A DNA stretch of 56,966 nt from Acidiphilium sp. (GTDB lineage Bacteria; Pseudomonadota; Alphaproteobacteria; Acetobacterales; Acetobacteraceae). The notes beneath the pieces were generated by a model. That model saw only the letters and a program-made list of their open reading frames with translations. It ran no database searches and had not been told where the DNA came from. The DNA is taken from assembly GCA_027449105.1 (NCBI GenBank), contig DAIDMG010000004.1:1-56966 (forward strand), in the 5' to 3' direction. Positions 1 through 9,223 of the stretch are shown piece after piece. Both the position numbers and the translations under genes were made by a program. Each line of letters starts with the position of its first letter. Positions within the stretch are counted from its first letter, which is position 1.

Positions 1-1
1 C

Positions 2-268
2 CTCGCGCCGGAACAACAGGAAATGTTCACGAGACACGGGCGCTCCCTCCCATACGAAGGCCATCGAGCCGAACTGAAGGACCACGCCGATCTGAAAGCC
101 GCCAAGATCATCCGCAATCGCGAGTTGCTATCGTCTGCCTTGCAGGGCGATCGTCCGCCGTCAGCGTATGGAGCCCCCGCACCAAACAAGGCACCGAAGC
201 AAAAAACGAAAGTCCCGAGACCGGAAGCTTCGCTCTTCAAGGCAAGGAGAGGCGCGGTCAATCTATAA
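2..268 (+). CDS. 3' part of an unrecognised gene, open at the window edge
   Basis: The reading frame is already open at the first complete codon of the window and runs to a stop at 268, so this is probably the last 88 codons of a longer gene; an internal ATG at 23, preceded by GGAA, could also start an 81-residue protein. The product is basic and hydrophilic, with charged helical-looking sequence (residues LKAAKIIRNRELLSSAL) followed by a proline- and lysine-rich tail. No family is recognised. The tail and the decayed DNA on its right side fit a mobile-element or plasmid-type protein, but that is only a guess. The following 256 bases up to bioC show no gene. Confidence 0.35.
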   Translation, partial: LAPEQQEMFTRHGRSLPYEGHRAELKDHADLKAAKIIRNRELLSSALQGDRPPSAYGAPAPNKAPKQKTKVPRPEASLFKARRGAVNL

Positions 269-524
269 CGGGATTAGCGTATTCATTGGCCGCTCACGAA
301 ATCCCGGTACTCGGCATACATATTTTTTAGAAGTTTCATTTTGTTCCTGGCCAGCCAAAATGCTCCGGGTCCGCAGGTGTGTCAGAGTACCCGTGCTGCC
401 AGTGTCCTCGCGTCAGGAGATAGCATCTAAAAAACGAGACGCGGATCGAACGCCCAAGCCCTTTAGCCACCGGCTGCGCGGCACTCGGCACCCAAGAGTT
501 TTCGCTGACGTTCTGCGATGGTAC

Positions 525-1280
525 TCACTCCCTGCAAAGCACGCCGTAAAGAATCTGGTACCGGGCAGTGAATCCGCCTGCAAAGCGCGCTAGTACGCGA
601 CGCAATTGTACCGCGCTCAGCGGCTTGTGACCAAACACCGGCGTGCCCGCGCCAATTTGCTTCAGCGCATGCAAAAAGGAGTGGCCGTCGGGAAAAACTT
701 CTTCCAACCATTCGATCTCCAGGGTTCCTCGTGTGCCGTCGGGCCATGGGAACGCGTTGGGTGCCGGATAGTCATGCAACCCGCAGGGAATACCGAGAGC
801 CTCATGGGCGTGTCGCCAGGCAGCAAAACTTTCCTGACCCATGGTGGCGAACATCAGCTGTCCGCCCGGGGAGAGCTGCCGACCCAATCGAGTCAGGCCG
901 CTACGTAAATCGGCGAACCACTGCATAGCGAGGCTTGACACGATGAGGTCAAATGATCCGAGCGACGCATCTGGCCATTCGCCGTTCATCAGCCTGTACT
1001 CGTAATTTGGGCCCAGCGTGCCGGAGCACCGGGTGAGCATACCAGGAGCGATATCGCTAAAAATAAAGCGGCTTTTTGGAAACGCTTTGACTAGTTCCGT
1101 GCTCAGGAACCCTGTGCCGCAGCCAATTTCCAGCACGCGCTCCGGATGCCGTCCACGCTGGGCGTTGATTATGCGGCGCGCCAAGCACCTTGCGATTGCC
1201 TGCTGAGGCCGCGCGGCTTCATCGTACGCCACGGCCCCAGCGCTGAAGGCGGCAGCAATCCGGTTACACGTCGTATTCAT
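525..1280 (-). CDS. bioC: BioC, malonyl-ACP O-methyltransferase
   Basis: A class I SAM-dependent methyltransferase of 251 residues, the usual length for BioC. BioC methylates the free carboxyl of malonyl-ACP so that the fatty acid machinery can build the pimeloyl chain of biotin. The SAM-binding glycine motif EIGCGTGFLS lies at residues 51-60, followed by an acidic residue at the end of the second strand (FSDIAPGML), and the post-motif SSLAMQWFADL is typical of the family. It is the last gene of bioF-bioH-bioC; its start codon overlaps the bioH stop by 4 bp (ATGA), implying translational coupling. The assignment rests on motif plus operon context and is firm. Confidence 0.93.
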   Translation of the reverse strand: MNTTCNRIAAAFSAGAVAYDEAARPQQAIARCLARRIINAQRGRHPERVLEIGCGTGFLSTELVKAFPKSRFIFSDIAPGMLTRCSGTLGPNYEYRLMNGEWPDASLGSFDLIVSSLAMQWFADLRSGLTRLGRQLSPGGQLMFATMGQESFAAWRHAHEALGIPCGLHDYPAPNAFPWPDGTRGTLEIEWLEEVFPDGHSFLHALKQIGAGTPVFGHKPLSAVQLRRVLARFAGGFTARYQILYGVLCRE

Positions 1281-1900
1281 AGCCGGGCTGCGTGCTTAAG
1301 CTGCGTCGCACACCAAGTTGGAACCTCCAGCGGTAGAAGGTGCCCGCCTGGGTGCCAAGCGATGCGCTCCTCTGGAATCATGGCTCGGCTCATCGAAGGA
1401 GGAATCAGCGGATCTGAAACGCCGCATAAGGCAAGCGCGACCTCGCCTCCTCGTTCATCCCATGTCTCAAGTGCGGCTAGTCCGTTGTCCAAAACCATGA
1501 CGTCAGGCGTCGCCTTACACGACCGAGCACCACCGCAAAGTGCATGGAAATCCGCCAGCACCGCTTCCGGTTTGCCTCGCAAGCGCCGGCGCATGCGGGC
1601 GAGTAAGCGTGGCGCGTGACCGGCAGGGAAATCGTCCCGTGCAGCGAAGCAGGTAAAGCCATTTATTGACACGAGCAAATGCCAGTCTACCGGGTGGCAA
1701 TGCAGCAGCCAGAGCAAGCCAAACGAATGGCCAACCGCGATAACCGGACGGCCAGATGGCACCGTTGGACGCTCGTGCACGCCGAAAAAGCCGAGATCCC
1801 AAGCCAAGCTATCCTCGGGCGGGAATTGCCCCCGCAACGGAGTCCAGAATTCGGTATCAAAGCCCCATCCGTGAATGAAGAGGAAAAGCGGGTTCTTCAT
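1277..1900 (-). CDS. bioH: BioH-like alpha/beta hydrolase, pimeloyl-ACP methyl ester esterase
   Basis: A 207-residue alpha/beta hydrolase. The oxyanion motif HGWGF is at residues 10-14, the nucleophile elbow GHSFG puts the serine at 59, and Asp163 (GVSDPL) and His187 (PGGHLLP) complete a plausible triad. In biotin synthesis this step removes the methyl ester from pimeloyl-ACP, ending elongation. It is about 50 residues shorter than E. coli BioH, with a reduced cap region, so it could equally be named BioG-like; the position between bioF and bioC, overlapping both by 4 bp, supports the esterase role whichever name is used. No bioA, bioD or bioB is in the window. Confidence 0.85.
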   Translation of the reverse strand: MKNPLFLFIHGWGFDTEFWTPLRGQFPPEDSLAWDLGFFGVHERPTVPSGRPVIAVGHSFGLLWLLHCHPVDWHLLVSINGFTCFAARDDFPAGHAPRLLARMRRRLRGKPEAVLADFHALCGGARSCKATPDVMVLDNGLAALETWDERGGEVALALCGVSDPLIPPSMSRAMIPEERIAWHPGGHLLPLEVPTWCATQLKHAARL

Positions 1901-3069
1901 AACATCAACCGGATCACGCTATCGGCCAGCCTCTCCATATCCTCTGACCGATGACACGCGGAGAATGCGAAACGGATACGGCTTGTGCCAGCGGGAACAG
2001 TGGGCGGACGGATAGGAACAGCAAAAAAACCTGCCTCCTCAAGTGCCGCTGCCAATGCCAATGCGCGTCTCTCATGACCCACAATCAACGGAACAATTTG
2101 CGTAGTGGATCTCCCGATATCAAGTCCCGCCGCTATCAGTCGCTCGCGGAAACGGGTTGCAAGCTGCTGCACGTGCGTTCGTTCGGCCTCAAGAGTAGGG
2201 ATCAGTTCGAGAGCTGCCTCCATCGCGCCAAGCACGGAAGGCGGTAGAGCAGTACTATAGATCACCCCACCGCATCGGTTGATGAGATAGTCGCGCAACG
2301 GATCCGAGCAGGTGGCATACGCACCAAAACCCCCTAACCCCTTGCTGAAGGTACCCATGACAAGCGCGTTACGCAGGCCATGGGCAAGGCCGGCTCCGCC
2401 CGGCCCAAGAACACCGGTCGCATGAGCCTCGTCCAGATATAAAAACGCCCCATACCGCGCAGCAAGCGCCGTCAGAGTCGGAAGATCGGGGCTGTCACCA
2501 TCCATGCTGAACACCGTCTCTGAAATGATAAAACGCGGCTGGCTCCGCTCCCGGTCCCGCTCCAGCAATTCGCACAAATGTGCAAGATCGTTGTGGCGGA
2601 AGCGAATCTGCCGCACACCCGCAGCAATACAGCCTTGAATGAGACTGGCATGGTTCAGTCGGTCGGCGTACACAAGCGGCTCTGCCCCAAGCGTTTTTTG
2701 GTCGAGCAAGGCGGGGAGGATGGTAAGGTTGGCCTGTACCCCACTAGCGAACAGCAGCGCCGCTTCCATTCCCTTGAACGTCGCAAGCGCGGCCTCCACG
2801 CGCTCTGCTGGGGGAAGATTGCCGCCCACAAGACGTGAACTCGCAGCACCGACCCCCCAAGCAAGCGAGTACTCACTCGCTCGAGCAATTAGTGCGGGAT
2901 GGTGTGAGAGACCCAGATAATCGTTAGAGGACACATCGAGCAGTTCGCGGCCTTTCTCAACACGCACGCGCAAGGCCGACCGTCTGTCCAGCACGCGCAA
3001 GCACCGGCGTCGGCCGCTTGCGGCCAGTTCGCCTAACCTTTTCTGCCAGTAGGTATCGTAATCACGCAT
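1897..3069 (-). CDS. bioF: BioF, 8-amino-7-oxononanoate synthase
   Basis: A fold-type I PLP enzyme of 390 residues, full length for BioF, which condenses pimeloyl-ACP with L-alanine to give 8-amino-7-oxononanoate. Visible family signatures are SSNDYLGLS near residue 48, the substrate-loop SRLVGG near 79, the DEAHATGVLG motif near 214 that holds the PLP-pyridine aspartate, and TFSKGLGGFG with the Schiff-base lysine at 243. It is the first gene of the bioF-bioH-bioC operon. No strong ribosome binding site precedes the ATG; the roughly 300 bases upstream must hold the operon promoter, but no clear BirA- or BioR-type operator was found by eye. Confidence 0.95.
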   Translation of the reverse strand: MRDYDTYWQKRLGELAASGRRRCLRVLDRRSALRVRVEKGRELLDVSSNDYLGLSHHPALIARASEYSLAWGVGAASSRLVGGNLPPAERVEAALATFKGMEAALLFASGVQANLTILPALLDQKTLGAEPLVYADRLNHASLIQGCIAAGVRQIRFRHNDLAHLCELLERDRERSQPRFIISETVFSMDGDSPDLPTLTALAARYGAFLYLDEAHATGVLGPGGAGLAHGLRNALVMGTFSKGLGGFGAYATCSDPLRDYLINRCGGVIYSTALPPSVLGAMEAALELIPTLEAERTHVQQLATRFRERLIAAGLDIGRSTTQIVPLIVGHERRALALAAALEEAGFFAVPIRPPTVPAGTSRIRFAFSACHRSEDMERLADSVIRLML

Positions 3070-3375
3070 CGGGCGTTGGCCATTAGACTGCTTTGGCTAG
3101 GCAAGCAAAACTTCAAACCAGGCGCCAACAAAGGTGGCGGAATAGCAGCCCAATGCCTCAGCACCTTCAGCCTCCACAACAAAACAATGTAACGCACCTG
3201 TGTACAACGAATCATATGATTTGCTTACTCAGATCGCCTCCCTCTTCTTCTCTCAATGGCGCGACCAGATGTGGGCCAGCCGTAAAGGAAGAGCTGCACG
3301 CACAGATCCGAGATCTCGTACCTCATGAAAGTAGTGCGCGGCATTCCGGGGCAGCTGGTTCAGAAATACCGGGCG
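3070..3375. other. Intergenic region upstream of bioF
   Basis: About 300 bases between bioF and the universal stress gene, both read leftward. It should contain the bioF promoter and the 3' end of the usp/lon transcript. No convincing -10/-35 pair, biotin operator or terminator could be picked out by eye, and the open frames in it lack coding character. Confidence 0.5.
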
Positions 3376-4152
3376 TCAGACAACTCTCTCATGATCAAAA
3401 ATGAGAACTGGCACGCCTCGGGTCACGGCGAGACGTTGTGCCAGAATCGCTCCACCATGCTGGTACGGCAGCACGATCATCTGCTCGCGTATGGAGCCCC
3501 AGGCAAGAACCGCCGCAGCTGCGTCCACTCCTACTTTCTCGGCGTTTTTCACCAAATCGACCGGAACCGTATGCGCGCCAAGTGCTTCTGCGATATCCGA
3601 AGCTGCGAGGAAAACAGGATCGTCTTCCGTATCACCAATGATAGCAACAGGGCCCGCCCTACGAACGATCCGTTGAGGAAGCAACATAACAGCATCGGTC
3701 GAACGGAACGCCTGATTCACCAACTCTGCCGTTGCAAGAGTCGTCTCAAAGCCCGGAGCTGCCGAAATTCCAATGACCAGCAGATCGCCCGATGGTGACA
3801 AGGCCGCGAGCGGTTGCTCCGTCGCGCCACTCACCACTTCGAAATGGGAAGCTGCGCGCAATTGAACGGCAGCCTCAGTGAATGCCCGTTGCGCCATCCG
3901 ACGGGCCGTTTCCAGCTCTTCACCTAGGCGCACGGTATCAAGCGAGCGCCAACCACCAGCGAGTGGCCTGAACTCACGTAGGAAGGAAAGGGGAGCGAGT
4001 TCAAGAAGGCGCCTGTCTTCAAGGTACAGGCCGAACAGCTCAAGCTCTAGTTGACGAGCCAAACCGGCAGCAAAGCGATTTGTACCATGCGATCCCAAGG
4101 TTCCAGCCACGATCACAACCACTCGCTTGAAGCGAGGGTTTCGATCACTCAT
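3376..4152 (-). CDS. Universal stress protein family protein
   Basis: A 258-residue protein with two UspA-like halves. The first opens with FKRVVVIVAGTLGS, a strand-loop typical of the family, and ends near residue 155 with DLLVIGISAAPG...DAVMLLPQ; the second starts with GPVAIIGDTEDDP and ends in VPVLIFDH. The canonical nucleotide-binding signature of ATP-binding Usp proteins is not obvious, so it may belong to the non-ATP-binding class. Its start overlaps the end of the upstream Lon-like protease gene by 8 bp, so the two are surely one transcript and probably functionally linked in stress-related protein turnover. The exact substrate or partner is unknown. Confidence 0.82.
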   Translation of the reverse strand: MSDRNPRFKRVVVIVAGTLGSHGTNRFAAGLARQLELELFGLYLEDRRLLELAPLSFLREFRPLAGGWRSLDTVRLGEELETARRMAQRAFTEAAVQLRAASHFEVVSGATEQPLAALSPSGDLLVIGISAAPGFETTLATAELVNQAFRSTDAVMLLPQRIVRRAGPVAIIGDTEDDPVFLAASDIAEALGAHTVPVDLVKNAEKVGVDAAAAVLAWGSIREQMIVLPYQHGGAILAQRLAVTRGVPVLIFDHERVV

Positions 4153-6595
4153 GGATGTTGCCTTGCGCCTCGCCGGGGGATTCGGTTGTGAAGCTTTTAC
4201 GGATTGAGGCGAATGTCCTGAGCCTGTTCTCCACCGCGCGATTCACGCTTCCTTCGGGGAATTGCCCGCCGCCGCCGCGCTCTCCAGCCGATCGACCCGT
4301 CAGAAGGGCAATACCCGCGTCGATCATTGCCACCGGATAGACGGCGAAATGTCCCTTGGAACAGCTCTCTACCACGTCGGCTCGCAACATGAGATGTTGC
4401 ACATTCGCTTGCGGGATTAGAACCCCCTGAGTGCCAGTCAGCCCGCGCGCGTTACAGATATCAAAGAATCCTTCAATTTTTTCGTTGACGCCGCCAATCG
4501 CCTGGATCTGGCCCAGCTGATTGACGGAGCCCGTCACGGCGAGATCCTGTCGCAGCGGGAAGCCAGAGAGAGCGGATAGGATCGCATAGAGTTCTGCTGA
4601 AGACGCGCTGTCACCTTCTACCCCACCGTAAGATTGCTCGAAGACAAGACTTGCGAGCAGCGACATGGGCGTATCAAGTGCATAGCGTCCCGAGAGAAAT
4701 CCGGACAATATGAGCACGCCCTTGGAATGGATCGGCCCTCCGAGCTTTGCCTCACGTTCGATGTCCACCACCTTGCCGCTCCCGGGACGGACTTGGCAGG
4801 TAATCCGCACTGGACGCCCAAAGGTGAAGCCGCCGAGTTCGGTTACGCTCAGGCCATTGATCTGCCCTGTGCTGCTGCCTTCCGTGTCGATTAGCGCCAC
4901 CTTCTCGATAATGGCTTCCTGCGACCGGTCTCGTAACCGAGACGCGCGCCGGACGCGGGCGGCAAGGGCCGCTTCAACATCCTGGCGCGACGTCGTTAAA
5001 TGAGCCGCCTCGCCAGCCAGAAAATCGGCCTCCAACAAAATTTCGCGGAACTGCTCGACTACAAGCGAGAGCTTGCCAGAATGATTAGCTAGTCGGGCGG
5101 TATGTTCGAGAACACGGCTGACGGCATCGCGATCGAACGGTCTTAGTCCCTCTCGATGAGCCATGGACGCAATCAGGCGCGCGAGAAGTACTTCGTTTTC
5201 TGGCGTCCGCTCGAAGTCGTCCTCGAAATCCGCCAGCACCTTGAAGTGCTCGATAAGCTCCGAATCGTACGCGGCAAGCAGGAAATAGAACATGCGGTCG
5301 CCAAAGAGAACGACTTTGACATCGAGCGGTATGGGGTCTGGCTGTAGCGAGACAGTGCTCGTCAATCCCAAAAAGCGGGTGACGTCCTCGATCTTGATCT
5401 CGCCCTGTCTGAGCGCGCGCTTCAGCGCCGCCCAGCTGAAAGGCTCGATCAAAAGTGAACGCACATCGAGGAGGAGATAACCGCCATTTGCGCGATGCAG
5501 CGCTCCAGCCTTGATCAGCTGAAAATTCGTTACCAGCGCGCCACGCAACGGCAGATACTCTATGCGCCCGATCAGATTGCCGAGGGTCGGATGCAACTCT
5601 TCTGTTACAGGCACCCCGTCGCGATCGTGGTCTTGCGACACGAACACGTTCACGGTGTATCGGTCGAGCGGGCTTCCCGGCGGAAGGTCAGTGGCCTCCC
5701 CTTCACTCTCGTCCCCTTTGACGATGAAAATTCCAACATTCTCGACCAGATCACCCCGAACCCGTTCAATATGGTCGATGATCCGTGGCAGGTCACTGAA
5801 GCTCGTTTTTGCTTCTTCAATCAGCTGGCCCACGGCGAACTGGGCTGTCTCGCGATTGAGATCGCGCATCGCATCACGCCGCTCTCGCTCCCACTGCGGC
5901 ACCTGCCGCACGATATGCTCAAGCTCCTTTTCAAGCGTAGCAATCTCGCCCTGCACTCGCCGGCGCTTTTCTTCGGGCCAGCTATTGAATTCCTCGGGCG
6001 GTATGACCTGACCGTCGCGCGCAGGCACGACCGCGAACCCGAACGGCGTGCGAACAACGGCGATCTGCTTTTCCGCTGCCTCGCGGGTCAGTTCCGAGAA
6101 CGCTTCACTCTGCCGTTTGTGGAATGTTTCATCAATAGCACCCCGACGTGTCTGGTAATCTTCGCTCTGGAAAACCGCTGGTAGGGCTGTCGTAAGGTCA
6201 TCCACGAGCTTTTTCATTGCATCATGAAAGGCTCGCGCACGCCCTGCGGGAAGCGGAATCGCGACTGGCCGGTCGGCTTGCGTGAAATTGTTGACGTATA
6301 CCCAATCGTCAGGCGTCACCCTCTTTGCGGCTTCCAGTTCGAGAACACTCTTGACGGATTCCTGCATCCGACCACCGTTTGGACCAATGACGAAGAGGTT
6401 AAACCCGCGACGCGCGATATGCACCCCGAAACGAATAGCATCAGCGGCCCGTGACTGACCCACGAGGCCGTTAAGCGGCTCAATATCGACGGTCGTGTTG
6501 AATTTGAGCCCCGACAACTCTGTCCGCCGATAGAGTTGCTCAGCCGCAAGAGGACAGGCGGTGGAGTCGGGGTTGCGGGGTATGGGTTGGCTCAC
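4145..6595 (-). CDS. Lon-like S16 family protease with degenerate P-loop (AAA_32/LonC-like type)
   Basis: An 816-residue Lon-related protease of the AAA_32/LonC-like group. GTG at 6595 is chosen because AAAGGAGG lies 8 bases upstream (6604-6611); an ATG at 6661 would place this site inside the gene. The N-terminal half holds a coiled-coil insertion (about 165-270) and an AAA-like core with GGYLLLDVRSLL. The proteolytic domain has a Ser-Lys dyad: Ser663 in GDSASSAEL and Lys706 in GGVNEKIEG, 43 residues apart as in classical Lon. The Walker A equivalent reads GPNGGRMQ, one residue short and without the GK[ST] core, so ATP hydrolysis may be weak or absent. It is co-transcribed with, and overlaps, a universal stress protein gene. 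Confidence 0.92.
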   Translation of the reverse strand: MSQPIPRNPDSTACPLAAEQLYRRTELSGLKFNTTVDIEPLNGLVGQSRAADAIRFGVHIARRGFNLFVIGPNGGRMQESVKSVLELEAAKRVTPDDWVYVNNFTQADRPVAIPLPAGRARAFHDAMKKLVDDLTTALPAVFQSEDYQTRRGAIDETFHKRQSEAFSELTREAAEKQIAVVRTPFGFAVVPARDGQVIPPEEFNSWPEEKRRRVQGEIATLEKELEHIVRQVPQWERERRDAMRDLNRETAQFAVGQLIEEAKTSFSDLPRIIDHIERVRGDLVENVGIFIVKGDESEGEATDLPPGSPLDRYTVNVFVSQDHDRDGVPVTEELHPTLGNLIGRIEYLPLRGALVTNFQLIKAGALHRANGGYLLLDVRSLLIEPFSWAALKRALRQGEIKIEDVTRFLGLTSTVSLQPDPIPLDVKVVLFGDRMFYFLLAAYDSELIEHFKVLADFEDDFERTPENEVLLARLIASMAHREGLRPFDRDAVSRVLEHTARLANHSGKLSLVVEQFREILLEADFLAGEAAHLTTSRQDVEAALAARVRRASRLRDRSQEAIIEKVALIDTEGSSTGQINGLSVTELGGFTFGRPVRITCQVRPGSGKVVDIEREAKLGGPIHSKGVLILSGFLSGRYALDTPMSLLASLVFEQSYGGVEGDSASSAELYAILSALSGFPLRQDLAVTGSVNQLGQIQAIGGVNEKIEGFFDICNARGLTGTQGVLIPQANVQHLMLRADVVESCSKGHFAVYPVAMIDAGIALLTGRSAGERGGGGQFPEGSVNRAVENRLRTFASIRKSFTTESPGEAQGNIHE

Positions 6596-7163
6596 GTGGT
6601 TGGCCTCCTTTCCCCGGATAGAATTAGCCAAAGCGGCTGTGCGATCCTTGACCTTTGTCAAGGACGTTCGGCGGCCGAGACCTAAGGCATTCGTTTGCTG
6701 TTACGTGCAGGCGCATTGCGCGGCCGGGCCGGAAAAACCAGGGGCCCAGGGGATCCGTGACGTCTCAGGAAACATGAAACGCGTTGCACATTTTCGGGTG
6801 TGTCAAGACGCGCCGCACACCGCCAAATCCGAGAATACACATGTGCGACGGTTCTCGCCAGCAGCCCTTTCTCCCGACACGCAAAGGGCAAGACCTACCA
6901 CTGTGCCCAAGCTTTGTGCCATTCTCGGCCAATCAGGATTTTAGGTCGGAAGGTCTAACATCAACGTGAGTTGTCATCCTACACCCCCGGAAAAGAGCCC
7001 CCACAGCACCGACCACAACCACGGCTGCGGCTCTTTGGGCAGGCCAAAGAAATGAGCAGCAAGATCGTCGGTTTTGATCCAGATCAATGCATGATTACGA
7101 GCATAAAACAAAAATCGCTTCCGCCGATGTGGAATGGCCGCTAATGCGGAGTGAAATCAGCCC
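6596..7163. other. Divergent intergenic region between the Lon-like gene and lctP
   Basis: This 568-base stretch must carry the leftward promoter of the lon/usp pair and the rightward promoter of the lactate permease. The only clear site is the FNR-type box at 7074-7087. The open frames within it show no recognisable protein. Confidence 0.6.
7074..7087 (+). promoter_or_regulatory. FNR/ANR-type binding site (TTGAT-N4-ATCAA)
   Basis: A perfect match to the FNR-family consensus, TTGATccagATCAA, 76 bases upstream of the lactate permease start. Family knowledge: oxygen-sensing FNR/FnrN/ANR proteins bind such sites. The placement suggests oxygen-dependent control of lactate uptake; whether it activates or represses depends on the unmapped transcription start. 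Confidence 0.65.
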
Positions 7164-8789
7164 ATGTTTCATCAAGTCCTGAATCCGACCGGGAGCATGT
7201 TTGCCAGTTGGCTCCTAGCGCTCGTTCCCGTTTTAACCCTTTTAGTCCTGCTTGCAGTTTTCAGGATCACCGCTTGGCTTTCGGTGCTGATCGGATCGGT
7301 CGTGACGTATCTGCTTGGGGTGTGGGTGTGGCACATGCCGGTGGGTGACGGCATTCTGTCTTACCTCTACGGCTCGGCAACTGGCGTGTGGGCGGTCGAC
7401 TGGATTACCTTCTGGGGAGTCGCGATCTTCAATACTCTCATCGTGACCGGCGCGTTTGAACGCTTCAGGAAATGGCTCGTTTACCAAGGAACTGCAGATG
7501 TGCGGGTCCAGACTATTCTCTTTGCCTGGGCATTCGGCGCGCTACTTGAGGGCCTGGTCGGCTTCGGTTACCCATGGGCGTTCGTTGCACCGATCTTGAT
7601 CACGCTTGGAATTCCCGACCTCGACGCAATTCGTGTCGCGGCGATCGCTAACAATGCCCCTGTCTCGTATGGCGCGCTGGGTGTGCCGATCATTGCCCTT
7701 GCTGCGGTTACCGGCTTGCCGCTGCTGACCCTGTCGGGTGCCGTCGGCCACATCGTTGCCGTCCTAGCCCTGCTGCCGCCATGGGTCCTGTTATACTTGG
7801 TCAGCGGCTGGCAAGGCATGGTAGAGGCTTGGCCGCTCGCCATCGTCGGTTCACTGGCCTATATCGCCGGCCAGTTTCCAGTCGCGGTCTTTCTTGGCCC
7901 TTACCTACCGGACGTCGCTGGTTCTATCGTCTGTTTCGTCGCTCTATTACTTTTGCTGAAAGTTTGGCGCCCTAAAATCGTTCGAGGCTATGGTGGCGAA
8001 CCGCTGTCTGTCGACCGACAAGCTGCCAGTGCTGCCACGACCAGCGCCTTCTCCGCAAGCGAAGTCCTCTGGGTCTGGATGCCGTTCTTCCTGCTAATCA
8101 TCATCGTGGTGCTATGGACGGGCCCCTGGTCACCTCTGCCAAGTTATGTGCCGCTCAAACTCGCCGTGTCGGCCGGCTCATCCCTCGAGAAGGGCGCCGC
8201 AGTCACAACCGCCTTCGCCTGGGCACCGGCCATTGGCGGTACATCAATTGCCGCGTCATGGATCGCGATTTCGCTCCTCTTTCGGGTAAACGGCAGCCAG
8301 ATAAAGGAAATTTTTCGTAAAACCTGGCACCAAATGTGGGGGGCTTGCCTAGTTGGCTTCTTTATCTTCGGCCTTGCGTTTAACTTCAATTATTCAGGCA
8401 TGGCAGGATCACTAGCTTACGGGTTCTCCCGGATCGGTGTCTGGTTCGTGCTGCTCGCGCCTGTGCTGGGCTGGATCGGCGTTGCCCTGTCGGGTTCGAA
8501 CACGTCAACCAACGCCATGTTTGGTTGGTTCCAGCTTACGGTGGGAAGGATACTTGGCCTACCCCCCGTCCTACTGCCGTCGTTGAATTCGGTCGGCGCA
8601 GAAATCGGCAAACCGGTCGCCCCGCAGACGGCAAGTGTTGGCGTCTCGACCAGCCGATTCGTCCGTAACGAAGGTGAGGTCATCCGCCACAACTTCGGGT
8701 GGACATTGGTGCTTCTGCTGTACCTCATGTTGGTCGGCGGCGGCTTCTATCTGTTCGCGCCCAATGTCCTAGTGGTTCACGGCTGGTAA
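7164..8789 (+). CDS. lldP: L-lactate permease, LctP family
   Basis: A 541-residue polytopic membrane protein, full length for the LctP/LldP family, which imports lactate (and often glycolate) with protons. The N-terminus (LNPTGSMFASWLLALVPVL) aligns with the start of known members, supporting the ATG at 7164. Family features include GFGYPWAFVAPILITLG, NNAPVSYGALGVPI and GSNTSTNAMFGWFQ, the last a highly conserved stretch near residue 438. About a dozen hydrophobic segments are visible. No lactate dehydrogenase gene is adjacent. A perfect FNR-type box sits 76 bases upstream, so expression is likely oxygen-responsive. Glycolate transport (GlcA) is the main alternative. Confidence 0.93.
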   Translation: MFHQVLNPTGSMFASWLLALVPVLTLLVLLAVFRITAWLSVLIGSVVTYLLGVWVWHMPVGDGILSYLYGSATGVWAVDWITFWGVAIFNTLIVTGAFERFRKWLVYQGTADVRVQTILFAWAFGALLEGLVGFGYPWAFVAPILITLGIPDLDAIRVAAIANNAPVSYGALGVPIIALAAVTGLPLLTLSGAVGHIVAVLALLPPWVLLYLVSGWQGMVEAWPLAIVGSLAYIAGQFPVAVFLGPYLPDVAGSIVCFVALLLLLKVWRPKIVRGYGGEPLSVDRQAASAATTSAFSASEVLWVWMPFFLLIIIVVLWTGPWSPLPSYVPLKLAVSAGSSLEKGAAVTTAFAWAPAIGGTSIAASWIAISLLFRVNGSQIKEIFRKTWHQMWGACLVGFFIFGLAFNFNYSGMAGSLAYGFSRIGVWFVLLAPVLGWIGVALSGSNTSTNAMFGWFQLTVGRILGLPPVLLPSLNSVGAEIGKPVAPQTASVGVSTSRFVRNEGEVIRHNFGWTLVLLLYLMLVGGGFYLFAPNVLVVHGW

Positions 8790-9223
8790 GGGCGCGAGCA
8801 CAGCAAGCGTCCACCCTCTTAGGGACGACTGGCTAGGCCGAAGGCACCAAGCAGACATCCCAAGAAACCGGGACACCAGAAGCCTCTCTGGTTTCAGGTA
8901 TCCGAGTGACGTGGCACTCCTGCACATTCTGCGCTCGCGATGGCACTCTCGCGGTACGCCCGATACGATGTTTCGACACTGGGGGGGGGCGGCGACGCGT
9001 TGATTCATCGAGTGTCGGATCGCGGCCAGCCTGCCCCAAGAGAACAGGGCAGTTGATCTGAATGGCAACTCGCACGAAGAGACCCCAAGAAGAGTTATAG
9101 TGGGGTACGTGAACCCATGGTCGTTGCCGTGCTGCCACCATGCGCGTATTATTGGAAAATGCGTCGCAACCGTTTTTCCGCCGATGCTGTTCGACCCGAT
9201 TTTGAATCGATGGAAACTCATCA
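8790..9223. other. Intergenic region with a G-tract
   Basis: These 434 bases between lctP and the cupin gene hold no credible gene. A run of about ten G residues lies near 8983-8992. A weak dyad follows lctP, but no poly-T terminator is visible. Confidence 0.5.

Noticed and set aside
5495-6184. 229-codon open frame on the plus strand
   Set aside because: It lies wholly antisense to the Lon-like protease gene and shows no domain; it is a GC-driven shadow.
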